Assembly (NCBI RefSeq): GCF_001654835.1
Contig: NZ_LXEP01000031.1
Location: 248,001-312,000, forward strand
DNA: 64,000 bases
Reading direction: 5' to 3'
Origin: Buttiauxella gaviniae ATCC 51604
GTDB lineage: Bacteria; Pseudomonadota; Gammaproteobacteria; Enterobacterales; Enterobacteriaceae
Both the position numbers and the translations under genes were made by a program. This document shows positions 49,282 through 61,603 of the stretch, piece after piece (within the stretch, counting starts at the first letter, position 1; each line of letters opens with the position of its first letter). The notes below the pieces were generated by a model. It had not been told where the DNA came from. It saw only the letters and a program-made list of their open reading frames with translations, and ran no database searches.

Positions 49282-49677
49282 TTAAGCGATGGAATGCATT
49301 GAATGTGGTATGCGGAGGAAATACATTTCCTCTGCGCGTTCTACGTGCGCAATACGGTATCTGTGCGGTGGTACGGAAAAAAAGTTTTTGAAGGCACGCG
49401 TGAGAGATTGTTGTGATTCAAACCCATAAAGATAGGCTAAATGGATAATTGACCCATCGTTTTGTTTGAGTCTGCGGGCTATCTCCGTCAGTTTACGGTT
49501 GCGGATGTATTGGCCTAATGAATAGCCAATCTCTTTTTTAAACATCCTTTGCAAGTGCCACTTCGAATAGCCTGAACGATCTGAAACCCTTTCAATTGAC
49601 ATTGAAGCTTCCAGGTTCTCTTCTATCCAATCCAAAATGCAATCAATTGTCATTGCATCGTTGTTTCGTCTGGACAT
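49282..49677 (-). CDS. MarA-like AraC-family activator
   Basis: 131-aa protein very close to MarA (same start MSRRN-DA-TI and [15 protein letters not shown]), the activator of efflux, porin and stress genes that binds marboxes as a monomer. Two HTH units are present: the first around [20 protein letters not shown], the second around [20 protein letters not shown]. It has a longer, Glu/Arg-containing tail. The ATG at 49677 follows GGAGTTGTAGTG; the frame has six further codons upstream. No marR, marB or marC lies beside it, so it is likely a paralogue or a relocated copy with its own control. Which one cannot be told from this window. Confidence 0.85.
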   Translation of the reverse strand: MSRRNNDAMTIDCILDWIEENLEASMSIERVSDRSGYSKWHLQRMFKKEIGYSLGQYIRNRKLTEIARRLKQNDGSIIHLAYLYGFESQQSLTRAFKNFFSVPPHRYRIAHVERAEEMYFLRIPHSMHSIA

Positions 49678-49915
49678 CACTACAACTCCAGTCAAGCTAA
49701 AAATCGCTTTTTCTATTTGATTAGCTGGCTTCTAATTTGATAGTGATATCATTACCACGCTAACCATTTGTCAATGTTATGAATGCTCTGACAAAAACAA
49801 AGCTTAAGATCTGATATACCGTGTTCCTACAGGGAGGCATTAAGCCGCGATCTTCGTCACGATTTTCAATACATTCATTTGAGTGATATTTCGAAGCTGA
49901 TAGAGTGTCCCAGTT
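49678..49915. other. Divergent promoter region, marA-like gene and bgl
   Basis: AT-rich gap of about 240 bases between the marA-like start and the first BglG target. It should hold promoters for both. A TGATATCA palindrome lies at about 49744-49751 within GATAGTGATATCATTACCA. No clear CRP, SoxR or MarR site was recognised. Confidence 0.45.
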
Positions 49916-52830
<2,915 letters not shown>

Positions 52831-52845
52831 ACAAAGGAGAAGTAG

Positions 52846-54236
<1,391 letters not shown>

Positions 54237-54237
<1 letters not shown>

Positions 54238-54290
54238 GCCGGATAAGCTAGTGCCATCCGACATTTGGCGGATGGCACTTATTTTAAATA
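54237..54290. terminator. REP-derived hairpin after bglB
   Basis: GCCGGATAAGCTAGTGCCATCCGAC resembles a REP unit. It overlaps a perfect 11-bp stem, AGTGCCATCCG/CGGATGGCACT, with an eight-base loop and an AT-rich tail. Probably terminates bglGFB and the convergent LysR gene. Confidence 0.7.
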
Positions 54291-54293
54291 AGC

Positions 54294-55208
54294 TTAACCT
54301 ACCAGGCGCTTAATAAACCCACGAACCCACATCAGCGCCGCGTCACTGTTATGGCGCTGATGCCATAGCAATGCCACATCAAACGGGGCCATCTCCAACG
54401 GAACTGGGCTGCTGCATAATCCCCATGTTTTCTGCCAACTATCACAAAGCCCCTGCGGCACGGTCGCAAGCACAGGCATCATGCTTAACAAACCCGGTAA
54501 TGCGGAGAAATGTGGCGTGGTGTAGCTAATTTCACGTTTTAGACCCTGCCTGGCTAACAATGTGTCGATGTGGCTACTGGAGGCTTCACGGTAACTCACC
54601 AGAACATGTTGCTGCGCGGCATATGTCTCAGCGCTTAGCGGTTCCTCAAGCTGTAGCTGAGTGGGATTCCAGAGAGTGACAAACTCCATTGCACTCAACT
54701 GTTCACGCTCCATCCAGCGCGCTGATTGATTCGCCACGCTGATGATCATATCCACTTCGCCACCTTCCAGACGCTGTGCATCAGTGAAAGGATCGCTTGC
54801 CACCACGTTAAGGCGCACACCCGGGGCATGCTCGCGCAACGCAGGAACCAGTTGCGGCATCAGCCACATCTCTACCCAATCGTTCATGCCGATGGTAACG
54901 GTTGCTTTCGCATGCGCAGGGTTGAACTCTGCCTGTTGGAACAGTGCGCTCTGCAATTGCTCCAGCAATGGCATCAGCTCGGTGTGCAGTTCTGTGGCCC
55001 GTGCAGTTGGTTGCATGCGATGCCCGCTACGAATAAATAGTGGGTCGTCAAACATCTCACGTAGACGAGCGAGCGAGCCGCTCACCGCAGGCTGCCCCAG
55101 GTGCAGCTTATCAGCCGCCAGCGAGACACTTTGTTCGCGAAATAAAACCGCGAAGGCAATCAGCAGGTTGAGGTCAATTTTGCGAAAATCACTTTCTTTG
55201 ATAGTCAT
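54294..55208 (-). CDS. LysR-family regulator, target unknown
   Basis: 304-aa LysR-type regulator. The ATG at 55208 follows GGAGAAATA; the frame runs 37 codons further up without support. N-terminal HTH (about 8-65): KIDLNLLIAFAVLFREQSVSLAADKLHLGQPAVSGSLARLR in pieces, the NodD/LeuO-like KIDLNLL subgroup. The effector domain holds VTIGMNDWVEMWLMPQLVPAL. No adjacent divergent gene shows what it regulates; the small gene yohP lies upstream on the same strand. An inverted repeat overlaps its ribosome site. Confidence 0.85.
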   Translation of the reverse strand: MTIKESDFRKIDLNLLIAFAVLFREQSVSLAADKLHLGQPAVSGSLARLREMFDDPLFIRSGHRMQPTARATELHTELMPLLEQLQSALFQQAEFNPAHAKATVTIGMNDWVEMWLMPQLVPALREHAPGVRLNVVASDPFTDAQRLEGGEVDMIISVANQSARWMEREQLSAMEFVTLWNPTQLQLEEPLSAETYAAQQHVLVSYREASSSHIDTLLARQGLKREISYTTPHFSALPGLLSMMPVLATVPQGLCDSWQKTWGLCSSPVPLEMAPFDVALLWHQRHNSDAALMWVRGFIKRLVG

Positions 55209-55213
55209 TATTT

Positions 55214-55229
55214 CTCCAATCAATTGGAG
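55214..55229. promoter_or_regulatory. Inverted repeat covering the LysR ribosome site
   Basis: CTCCAAT and ATTGGAG, a perfect 7-bp inverted repeat with two bases between. On the minus strand the GGAG that serves the LysR ATG is the end of this repeat. Could be an autoregulatory site or an RNA hairpin masking the ribosome site. Confidence 0.45.
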
Positions 55230-55328
55230 TGATAATAATGCTTCGCCACCAGAGTTCGCAAGTGCGGGGGATTTAAATCGAAGGAAGGGATAAGCAAAGG
55301 GGTGCCACCATGGTGGCACCCGCAGATA

Positions 55329-55412
55329 TCAGAAAATCATTTTAAACACGCCAGTCACTACCAGTAAGCCAATAATAAAGATAATCAAAACTGCCCATAG
55401 AATAATTTTCAT
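55329..55412 (-). CDS. yohP: YohP, small membrane protein (27 aa)
   Basis: Encodes MKIILWAVLIIFIIGLLVVT followed by seven more residues (GVFKMIF), identical to E. coli YohP except for one Leu-to-Ile change. A single-span inner-membrane protein; in E. coli yohP is known as a short membrane protein whose mRNA is targeted to the membrane and which is stress-linked. GGAAGCATTG precedes the ATG at 55412. The position between dusC and mdtQ agrees with E. coli. Too short for routine gene callers. Confidence 0.93.
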   Translation of the reverse strand: MKIILWAVLIIFIIGLLVVTGVFKMIF

Positions 55413-55518
55413 CAATGCTTCCTATTTTATGACTAGTGTTTAAAGAGTATAGGCAAGGATGGAAAACGCGGGGGGAGCGACCTCCCCTTGAGCGGAAAAT
55501 GAGAATAGTTGAAGGCAA

Positions 55519-56256
55519 TTAGATAAGTGGTTTACGCGCCGCCAGCAGAAAAATCATCGGGCGCTCTTTTTCTTCATCAAGCGCTGGGTTTTGCGCGATT
55601 TGCTCGGCACTCGGGCCCCACTCATCAAGTTTCTCGATGACAAACCCACTAGCAATGAGTGCGTTTATCCAGCTCGAAAGTTTGCGATGCTGCTTTTTAA
55701 CACCGTCGGCAAACCAGTTACTAATGCGCTCGCCTTCTTGCTGATAGTGATTCACCGGCCAGGATTTTTGCCCGGTCTGGTCAGCCAGCCAACCCTGTTG
55801 CATTGGTGCGGTATAAATTGGATGTTCTGCTGAAAACACCAGCATGCCACCGGGCACCAGCGCCTGATGAAGCGTTGCAAACAGCGCGTCTATATTTTCC
55901 AGGTAATGCAGGGCAAGTGAGCTGTAAAACAGATCGACACTTTGTGGCTCAAGCTGCAACTGTTCGAGATCTTCACGGCGATACACAATACCTTCGCCAG
56001 TTGTCATCTCCCGAGCCTTCTCCAGCATTTTTACGGAGACATCCAGCCCCAGTACTTTTGCGGCACCCTGGTCATGTGCGTAACGGCAAAACCAGCCGTA
56101 ACCGCAACCTAAATCGACCACCGATTTGCTTTGCAGTTCAGGTAACAGTATTTGCATTGCTGCCCATTCAGGTGCGCCATCCAAACCTTTAATCGAGCGT
56201 TCGAGCGTGGCGTATCCTTCAAAAAATGCCGGGTTATCATAGATATTTTGTGTCAT
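55519..56256 (-). CDS. Class-I SAM-dependent methyltransferase
   Basis: 245-aa cytoplasmic methyltransferase of the UbiE/Methyltransf_11 type; substrate unknown. The ATG at 56256, after ACAGGAGTTGCA, gives MTQNIYDNPAFFEGYATLERS. Motif I VVDLGCGYGWFCRYA binds SAM, then VLGLDVSVKMLEKAR, and the post-II region VDLFYSSLALHYLENID. It stands alone between yohP and the MFS gene and is not in this place in E. coli K-12. No operon partner suggests a pathway. Confidence 0.88.
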   Translation of the reverse strand: MTQNIYDNPAFFEGYATLERSIKGLDGAPEWAAMQILLPELQSKSVVDLGCGYGWFCRYAHDQGAAKVLGLDVSVKMLEKAREMTTGEGIVYRREDLEQLQLEPQSVDLFYSSLALHYLENIDALFATLHQALVPGGMLVFSAEHPIYTAPMQQGWLADQTGQKSWPVNHYQQEGERISNWFADGVKKQHRKLSSWINALIASGFVIEKLDEWGPSAEQIAQNPALDEEKERPMIFLLAARKPLI

Positions 56257-56386
56257 TGCAACTCCTGTTCGCAAAGCCGTGATTGGCAGGCTATCAGCAG
56301 GTAGAAGTCTGCGTTGCTGAGCTGATAGTGAGACATTGGACTGCTCAAATTATATCTTTAGAAAATCCATGCCTCTGGCTGTAATT

Positions 56387-57640
56387 TCATTCTTTCTGTG
56401 ACCATAACCAGAATAGCAAAGCTGCCGCACTGATTCCTGCACCTAACGCGCATACTGCGTACCAACCCCAAAGTGAGTAAAACTGGGTTGAGGCGATGGC
56501 GCCCAGTGCGCTGCCCAAAGAATAAAAGCACATATAGGCCCCGACCAGGCTGCTGTGTGCATTAGGTATTGCGGAAAATATAAGACTCTGGTTTGTCACA
56601 TGTACCGCTTGTACGGCGAAATCCAGAACTATGACACCAACAATTAGTAACAGGAGGGATCTTTCGGCGAATGCAATGGGTAACCAGGAAAGCAGCAATA
56701 AGATCAGTGATAACCCCGTAGTACGTTGTCCCATGCCCCGATCGGCCCACTTCCCGGCTTTTGACGCAGCTAATGCCCCAGCAATACCTGCCAGGCCAAA
56801 CATACCTATTTGAGTATGTGAGAGCGATTGCGCGCTTAGCGGTAATACCATGGATGTCCACAATACGCTGAAAGCGGCAAAAATAAGCAGGGCAAATATC
56901 CCTCTGGCTCTTAGCGTTGGTTCAGTTATAAAAAGCATAAATACTGACTTTATCAGCACCCAATAAGAACTCTTAACCCGTGGCTGTGGCAAGGAGGGGA
57001 TTGCTTTGTAAAGTACACCAGCCATCATTAGCATGAGGCAGGCAGAGCTCAAATACACGGCTCGCCACCCAGCAAGGTCGGCAATGACACCTGATGTAAA
57101 ACGAGCCAGGAGAATGCCCAGTACCACGCCACTTGTCACAGTACCGACGGCTTTTCCTCTCTGATGTGCTGCCGCCAGCGAAGCCGTATAGACCACGACT
57201 ATCTGAACGACCACTGCCATTAGTCCGACAAAAACCATCGCCCCCAGAAATGTTGCCCAGTTTTGAGAGAAACCAGCAATGAATAATGCTGTCGCTAAAA
57301 GCACCATCTGGGTAATGACGAGATATTTACGATTAACGATATCGCCAAGGGGAACGATAAAAAGTAGGCCAGCCCCATATCCGACCTGAGTCATTGTCAC
57401 AACCATACCGATCGCAGCTGACTGTACGCTGAAACTTTTTGCCATAGATTCGAGGAGAGGCTGCGCAAAATAAACATTCGCGACGGCAAGCGCAGACGTC
57501 AATGAAAAGAGAAATGTTAGAGCTGGTGTTAACAAAGGAGCAGCCAGCGCGTGATTTTGACTATTATTTTTTGTTTTAGAAACAGTACTGCCAGCTGTTA
57601 TTTCTTTTTTAATGACTGATACGACTGGTTTCATATTCAT
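56387..57640 (-). CDS. MFS transporter, probable drug or solute exporter
   Basis: 417-aa major-facilitator protein with about 12 membrane segments after a Ser/Asn-rich cytoplasmic N-terminus of some 35 residues. The loop 2-3 motif is PLGDIVNRKYLVI, and a motif C-like stretch is GTVTSGVVLGILLARFTSG. It resembles the YgaY/AraJ-like drug-proton antiporters. ATG 57640; an ATG two codons later is an alternative. It is divergent from an HxlR-type regulator, a common pairing in which the regulator controls the transporter. Substrate unknown. Confidence 0.88.
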   Translation of the reverse strand: MNMKPVVSVIKKEITAGSTVSKTKNNSQNHALAAPLLTPALTFLFSLTSALAVANVYFAQPLLESMAKSFSVQSAAIGMVVTMTQVGYGAGLLFIVPLGDIVNRKYLVITQMVLLATALFIAGFSQNWATFLGAMVFVGLMAVVVQIVVVYTASLAAAHQRGKAVGTVTSGVVLGILLARFTSGVIADLAGWRAVYLSSACLMLMMAGVLYKAIPSLPQPRVKSSYWVLIKSVFMLFITEPTLRARGIFALLIFAAFSVLWTSMVLPLSAQSLSHTQIGMFGLAGIAGALAASKAGKWADRGMGQRTTGLSLILLLLSWLPIAFAERSLLLLIVGVIVLDFAVQAVHVTNQSLIFSAIPNAHSSLVGAYMCFYSLGSALGAIASTQFYSLWGWYAVCALGAGISAAALLFWLWSQKE

Positions 57641-57663
57641 AGCTAGTTCCCAGTGACATTGTA

Positions 57664-57728
57664 GTTGCTTTTAGCAACCAGATTATTTGTTTTTATCAGT
57701 GGTGGTTTTATTTTGCAACCAGTTTATT
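57664..57728. promoter_or_regulatory. Repeats between MFS and HxlR genes
   Basis: GTTGCT/AGCAAC inverted repeat (57664-57678) and a 14-base direct repeat GCAACCAG-N-TTATT at 57674 and 57715, 41 bases apart, inside the divergent promoter gap. Likely binding sites for the HxlR protein; inference from position and repetition. Confidence 0.5.
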
Positions 57729-57777
57729 ATGCGATTATGCTCTCGAAATATAAGTACGCGATTAAAAGGAAGCTCAA

Positions 57778-58242
57778 ATGGCTAAACAGGAATCACTCAC
57801 AGGCAGCGAATGCCCTGTCGCAAGGACTTTAGAGGCGATTGGCGAGCGATGGTGTTTGATGATAATTCGCGAGGCATTTGACGATGTTCGCCGGTTCAGC
57901 GAGTTTCAGAAAAACCTGGGTCTGGCAAAAAATATTCTGGCTGCACGGTTGAAGCAGTTGGTCGAACTTGGGGTGCTTGAGATACGTCCAGCTTCAGACG
58001 GTAGTGCCTATAAAGAATATGTGCTCACAGAATGCGGACGTTCCGTCTTTCCTATCGTTGTCGCTATGCGCCAGTGGGGCGAGCGTTACATGTTCGAAAA
58101 AGGAGAGACGCACTCTGTGTTGCTGGATAACGAGCTTGAGCAGACCATTTTGCCACTAGAAGTACGTTCCGCTCGGGGGAAAAAACTTGAGGCGGGAGAC
58201 TGCCACAGACGCCTGGTGGTCAAAACCGCAGACAGCGCATAA
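57778..58242 (+). CDS. HxlR-family regulator
   Basis: 154-aa winged-helix regulator of the HxlR/MarR-like family; members often sense electrophiles or oxidants by an N-terminal Cys. The Cys here is C13 in GSECPVARTLEAIGERWCLM, and a second is C26. The wHTH region is FSEFQKNLGLAKNILAARLKQL followed by the wing GSAYKEYVLTECG. Start ATG 57778 after AAAAGGAAGCTCAA. The adjacent divergent MFS gene is the probable target. The protein is longer than typical HxlR members (about 110-120 aa) by a C-terminal extension. Confidence 0.88.
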   Translation: MAKQESLTGSECPVARTLEAIGERWCLMIIREAFDDVRRFSEFQKNLGLAKNILAARLKQLVELGVLEIRPASDGSAYKEYVLTECGRSVFPIVVAMRQWGERYMFEKGETHSVLLDNELEQTILPLEVRSARGKKLEAGDCHRRLVVKTADSA

Positions 58243-58407
58243 AGAAGATGTAGTAACTATAATTATATTTAGCATGGTAATAATAAGTGACATAAATCAA
58301 TTTCAAATTGTATCCCTTATTAACCTTATGTGTATTGCCACTGATACCTAAACTTTTCATTCCCGGAATACGTAACCTGAGCCCTTTCTATTACTCTGTG
58401 GCTAATT

Positions 58408-59853
58408 ATGACTTCCTCACGTTTCCCTCTCGCGGCGACTGGCGTCGCGTTAATGCTCGTTTTGTCTGGCTGCGCGCCAATGCATGATGACGATGCACCT
58501 CTCGCTCAAAAAACTCCTCCACAACAGCTAGATACCAAACTTCCGCCTGAGTTGGCTCACGGCTGGCCGGGCAGCGATTGGTGGCGTGGTTACCACGATA
58601 GCCAGATAGACAGTTTGGTAGAACGCTCACTCAAAGACTCACCAGACCTCGCCGTCGTGCAACAGCGCATTAAACTTGCCCAGGCTCAGACGCAAATGCA
58701 GGAGGCAAGCGACGGGCCGCAGATGGATTTCTCAGCCAACATTGAGCGCCAGAAAATGTCTCAGGAGGGGGTGATGGGGCCATTTGCCCTGACTGATCCC
58801 GCCGCGGGTACTACAGGCCCGTACTACACCAACGGTAACTTTGGGTTGACCGCCAGTTGGGATCTGGACTTGTGGGGTAAGAACCGCTCGGAAGTGGAAG
58901 CTAAAGTGGGGGTTATGAGGGCGAAACAGGCGGAACTGGCCCAGGCGAAACAGGTTATTTCGGCAAATGTCGTGCGTTTGTATTGGGATATGCAGACCCT
59001 GTTGGCATTAAAAGATGTGAAACAACAAACGCTTGCTGCGCAGAAGAAGATAGTAGATGTAGAAACAAGTCTGTATGCCGAAGGGATTAACTCACCTGTG
59101 GACGGCGTAGAACCCAATATCGATTTTGTGAAAACTCAGCAGCAGATTGATGAAATAGATGGGCGTCTCAACATGGCTAAAGCGCAGCTCGCCGCAATTA
59201 CTGGTGATACCCATGCCGCATCAAATATTAAACGTGTATCGTTGCCGAGCGTGAAAAGCCAGGTACCTGATCACATGGGTTATGAATTGTTAGCACGTCG
59301 CCCAGATCTTCAGGAGGCGCACTGGTACATCGAATCCTCACTGAGTAGTGTTGATGCCGCAAAAGCCGCTTTCTACCCGGATGTAAACCTGAGTGCCTTC
59401 TTGCAAAATGATGCTCTGCACTTGAGTGATTTGTTCCGCGGTTCCGCTCAGCAAATGGGTGTGATAGGGGGCTTTACGCTGCCAATCTTCGACAGCGGCC
59501 GTCTCAATGCCAACCTCGATATTGTGCGCGCGGAAAGTAATTTGTCGATTGCCAGCTACAACAAAGCTGTTGTTGGAGCGGTAAACGATGTGGAGAAAGC
59601 AGCCAGCCAATTAAATGCTATTGCAGCTGAAAACCAGCATCAGGTTACCGTTTTGCAAGACACGCAAAAACTCAAGACGCTAGCTCAAGCTCGTTATAAA
59701 GCCGGTATTATTTCCGGTGCGAAGATGAGTGCCGCGTTGCTTCCAGACCTCTCCGAGCAGGCCAAAGCCATACAACTCCACGGCCAGTGGCTGAACGCTG
59801 ATGTGCAGTTAGTCTCTGCATTAGGTGGTGGTTATCGAGCAGGAAAAGCGTAA
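58408..59853 (+). CDS. mdtQ: MdtQ, RND/MFS-type outer-membrane efflux lipoprotein
   Basis: TolC-like outer-membrane factor of the NodT family, the channel end of multidrug efflux pumps. The 481 aa begin with a signal peptide and lipobox VLSGC (C22), then the usual domains: WWRGYHDSQIDSLVERSL near the N-terminus, the coiled-coil hairpins, and the repeat GFTLPIFDSGRLNANLDIVRA. It is intact here, whereas mdtQ of E. coli K-12 is a broken gene. Downstream yohF, yohD and yohC agree with the E. coli order. No adaptor or pump gene is next to it, so partners are unlinked. Confidence 0.92.
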   Translation: MTSSRFPLAATGVALMLVLSGCAPMHDDDAPLAQKTPPQQLDTKLPPELAHGWPGSDWWRGYHDSQIDSLVERSLKDSPDLAVVQQRIKLAQAQTQMQEASDGPQMDFSANIERQKMSQEGVMGPFALTDPAAGTTGPYYTNGNFGLTASWDLDLWGKNRSEVEAKVGVMRAKQAELAQAKQVISANVVRLYWDMQTLLALKDVKQQTLAAQKKIVDVETSLYAEGINSPVDGVEPNIDFVKTQQQIDEIDGRLNMAKAQLAAITGDTHAASNIKRVSLPSVKSQVPDHMGYELLARRPDLQEAHWYIESSLSSVDAAKAAFYPDVNLSAFLQNDALHLSDLFRGSAQQMGVIGGFTLPIFDSGRLNANLDIVRAESNLSIASYNKAVVGAVNDVEKAASQLNAIAAENQHQVTVLQDTQKLKTLAQARYKAGIISGAKMSAALLPDLSEQAKAIQLHGQWLNADVQLVSALGGGYRAGKA

Positions 59854-59918
59854 CGAACACAGATTTTTCACCACCTCCTATAATTACGTACAGGTCAAAA
59901 AGTAGTCTGGAGGTGGTG

Positions 59919-60692
59919 ATGTCTGGGGCTAATAAAGTCGTTATCGTCACGGCGTCGGATTCAGGAATTGGCAAAAAATGCGCGTTGCTTCTCGCGCAGC
60001 AGGGCTATGACGTGGGTATTACCTGGCATTCCGATGAACAAGGTGCGCAAGAAACAGCAGACCAGGTCAGAGGTTTCGGGCAACGAGCCGAAACGGTGCA
60101 GCTTGATTTAGCCAACCTCCCGCACGGAGCCGCAGGTATTGATGAGCTGATTAGCCGCTTCGGACGTGTCGACGCGCTGGTGAATAATGCGGGAGCGATG
60201 AGCAAAAATCCTTTCCTTGATGTCACTCTCGAAGAGTGGCGTAAGCTTTTTACTGTCGATGTAGACGGCGCATTTCTCTGCTCGCAAAAAGTGGCACGGG
60301 CGATGATTTCGCAAGGTGAGGGTGGGCGAATCGTGAATATCACCTCTGTTCACGAGCACACGCCGCTTCCTGAAGCCTGCGCGTACACGGCGGCAAAACA
60401 TGCGTTGGGTGGGTTAACTAAATCAATGGCAATGGAGCTGGTGCACCATAACATTCTGGTCAATGCCGTGGCGCCCGGGGCTGTCGCCACGCCGATGAAC
60501 GACATGAAAGAAGGCGACGGCGCGGGGAGCAAAATCCCGGAAATCCCGCTGGGGCGAGCGGGGGATACCGAAGAAATCGCCAGCCTTGTCGCGTGGCTTT
60601 GTTCAGAAAGTGCCAGCTACACGACCGGGCAATCGTTTATCGTCGACGGTGGTTTTATGTTTGCCAACCCGCATTTTAAACCGAAAGGTTAG
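59919..60692 (+). CDS. yohF: YohF, short-chain dehydrogenase/reductase
   Basis: NAD(P)-dependent SDR of unknown substrate. The ATG at 59919, with GGAGG five bases upstream, gives 257 aa (253 in E. coli), starting MSGANKVVIVTASDSGIGKK. Cofactor motif TASDSGIGKKC, NNAG motif LVNNAGAMSKN, catalytic Ser in NITSVHEH and YxxxK in AYTAAKHALGG. Near-identity with E. coli YohF in the loop VHEHTPLPEA is notable. The stop overlaps the convergent yohD stop by four bases. Confidence 0.95.
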   Translation: MSGANKVVIVTASDSGIGKKCALLLAQQGYDVGITWHSDEQGAQETADQVRGFGQRAETVQLDLANLPHGAAGIDELISRFGRVDALVNNAGAMSKNPFLDVTLEEWRKLFTVDVDGAFLCSQKVARAMISQGEGGRIVNITSVHEHTPLPEACAYTAAKHALGGLTKSMAMELVHHNILVNAVAPGAVATPMNDMKEGDGAGSKIPEIPLGRAGDTEEIASLVAWLCSESASYTTGQSFIVDGGFMFANPHFKPKG

Positions 60693-61258
60693 TCTTGCTG
60701 TTTATTCTCGCGGTGTTTAAACCACAATCGCACCAGCCACACTAAGGCGACCACGCCGAGCAGCCAAATCCAGTGCTTAATATGTTGGTCCAGGTTATGC
60801 AGCCATGGGCCAACAACTTCACCGCCCACGTAACCCAGGGTGGTGAAAAGCGTTGCCCAAATTAATGCGCCAACAATATTAAGAGGCAGGAAAATTTTCG
60901 GGGGAAGGCGGCTGGCTCCGATTAAAATCGGCCCAATCACACGAAAACCGTACATAAAGCGCGAACCTATCACAAACCAGTAAGGGTGGCGGTTAATCAG
61001 CTTCTGCGCCTTAGTGATTTTCTTCTGATGCTTTTTAAAACGCTGTGAAATTGAGCCACCAAAACGCCTGCCAACCAGATACAGCAGTTGATCACCAATC
61101 ATGCCGCCGAGTGCGACAGACAGCACCACAAGTGGGAATTTGAGCAGCCCCTGGTGTGCTACAACACCGCCTAGCAGCGTAATTGTTTCCCCTTCCGCCA
61201 TGCTACCCACAACCAGTGCGGCATAGCCGTAATGCTCAATCAGATTATTAATATCCAC
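60689..61258 (-). CDS. yohD: YohD, DedA-family membrane protein
   Basis: Inner-membrane protein of the DedA/VTT family, members of which are undecaprenyl-phosphate or phospholipid flippases. The 189 aa (192 in E. coli) begin MDINNLIEHYGYAALVVGSM. Conserved DedA features: E near GSMAEGETI, the G-x-x-x-G rich SVALGGMIGDQLLYLVGRRFGG in pieces, and the arginines in SRFMYGFRVIGPILIGASRL. It is convergent with yohF; the E. coli order is kept. Confidence 0.94.
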   Translation of the reverse strand: MDINNLIEHYGYAALVVGSMAEGETITLLGGVVAHQGLLKFPLVVLSVALGGMIGDQLLYLVGRRFGGSISQRFKKHQKKITKAQKLINRHPYWFVIGSRFMYGFRVIGPILIGASRLPPKIFLPLNIVGALIWATLFTTLGYVGGEVVGPWLHNLDQHIKHWIWLLGVVALVWLVRLWFKHRENKQQD

Positions 61259-61298
61259 AATGATGAATCTAACTCCTTGTTCTTTTACAACATCAGTA

Positions 61299-61569
61299 TA
61301 TACCCGTCATACTTCAAGTTGCAGGTGCGTTGGTATTACTCGGCCCGTCCCAGGGCCTCGCCCCTTTGGGGCCGCAGCAAGCTGCGTTCAAATCTGCTCC
61401 CGGCAGATTTGTCTTTGCTCACCCCAGTCACTTACTGGAGTAAGCTCCCGGGGATTAATGAGAGACTCCTGTCTCTCACCGGAGGCCAGCCTTTGGCTGG
61501 TCAAATTCGTTCCCGACGAATTTGTCACTGCGTCGCCGCCTTCCTGCAACTCGAATTATTTTGGGTATA
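61299..61569. repeat. Expanded ERIC element with insertions in both arms
   Basis: Ends TATACCCGTCATACTTCAAG and CGAATTATTTTGGGTATA, with the ERIC core TTGCTCACCCCAGTCACTTA and GTAAGCTCCCGGGGATT. Its length is 271 bases against about 126 for the standard form at 20570. The extra sequence lies in both arms (about 61337-61425 and 61457-61537) and includes paired hairpins: CAAATCTG..CAGATTTG left, CAAATTCG..CGAATTTG right. Confidence 0.88.
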
Positions 61570-61603
61570 GCGGTTGTTACGACACTTCTGTGTGCTTTCT
61601 CGC

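Noticed and set aside
54742..55293. 183-codon frame antisense to the LysR gene
   Set aside because: Ser/Cys-rich shadow frame; the LysR protein on the other strand has clear domains.
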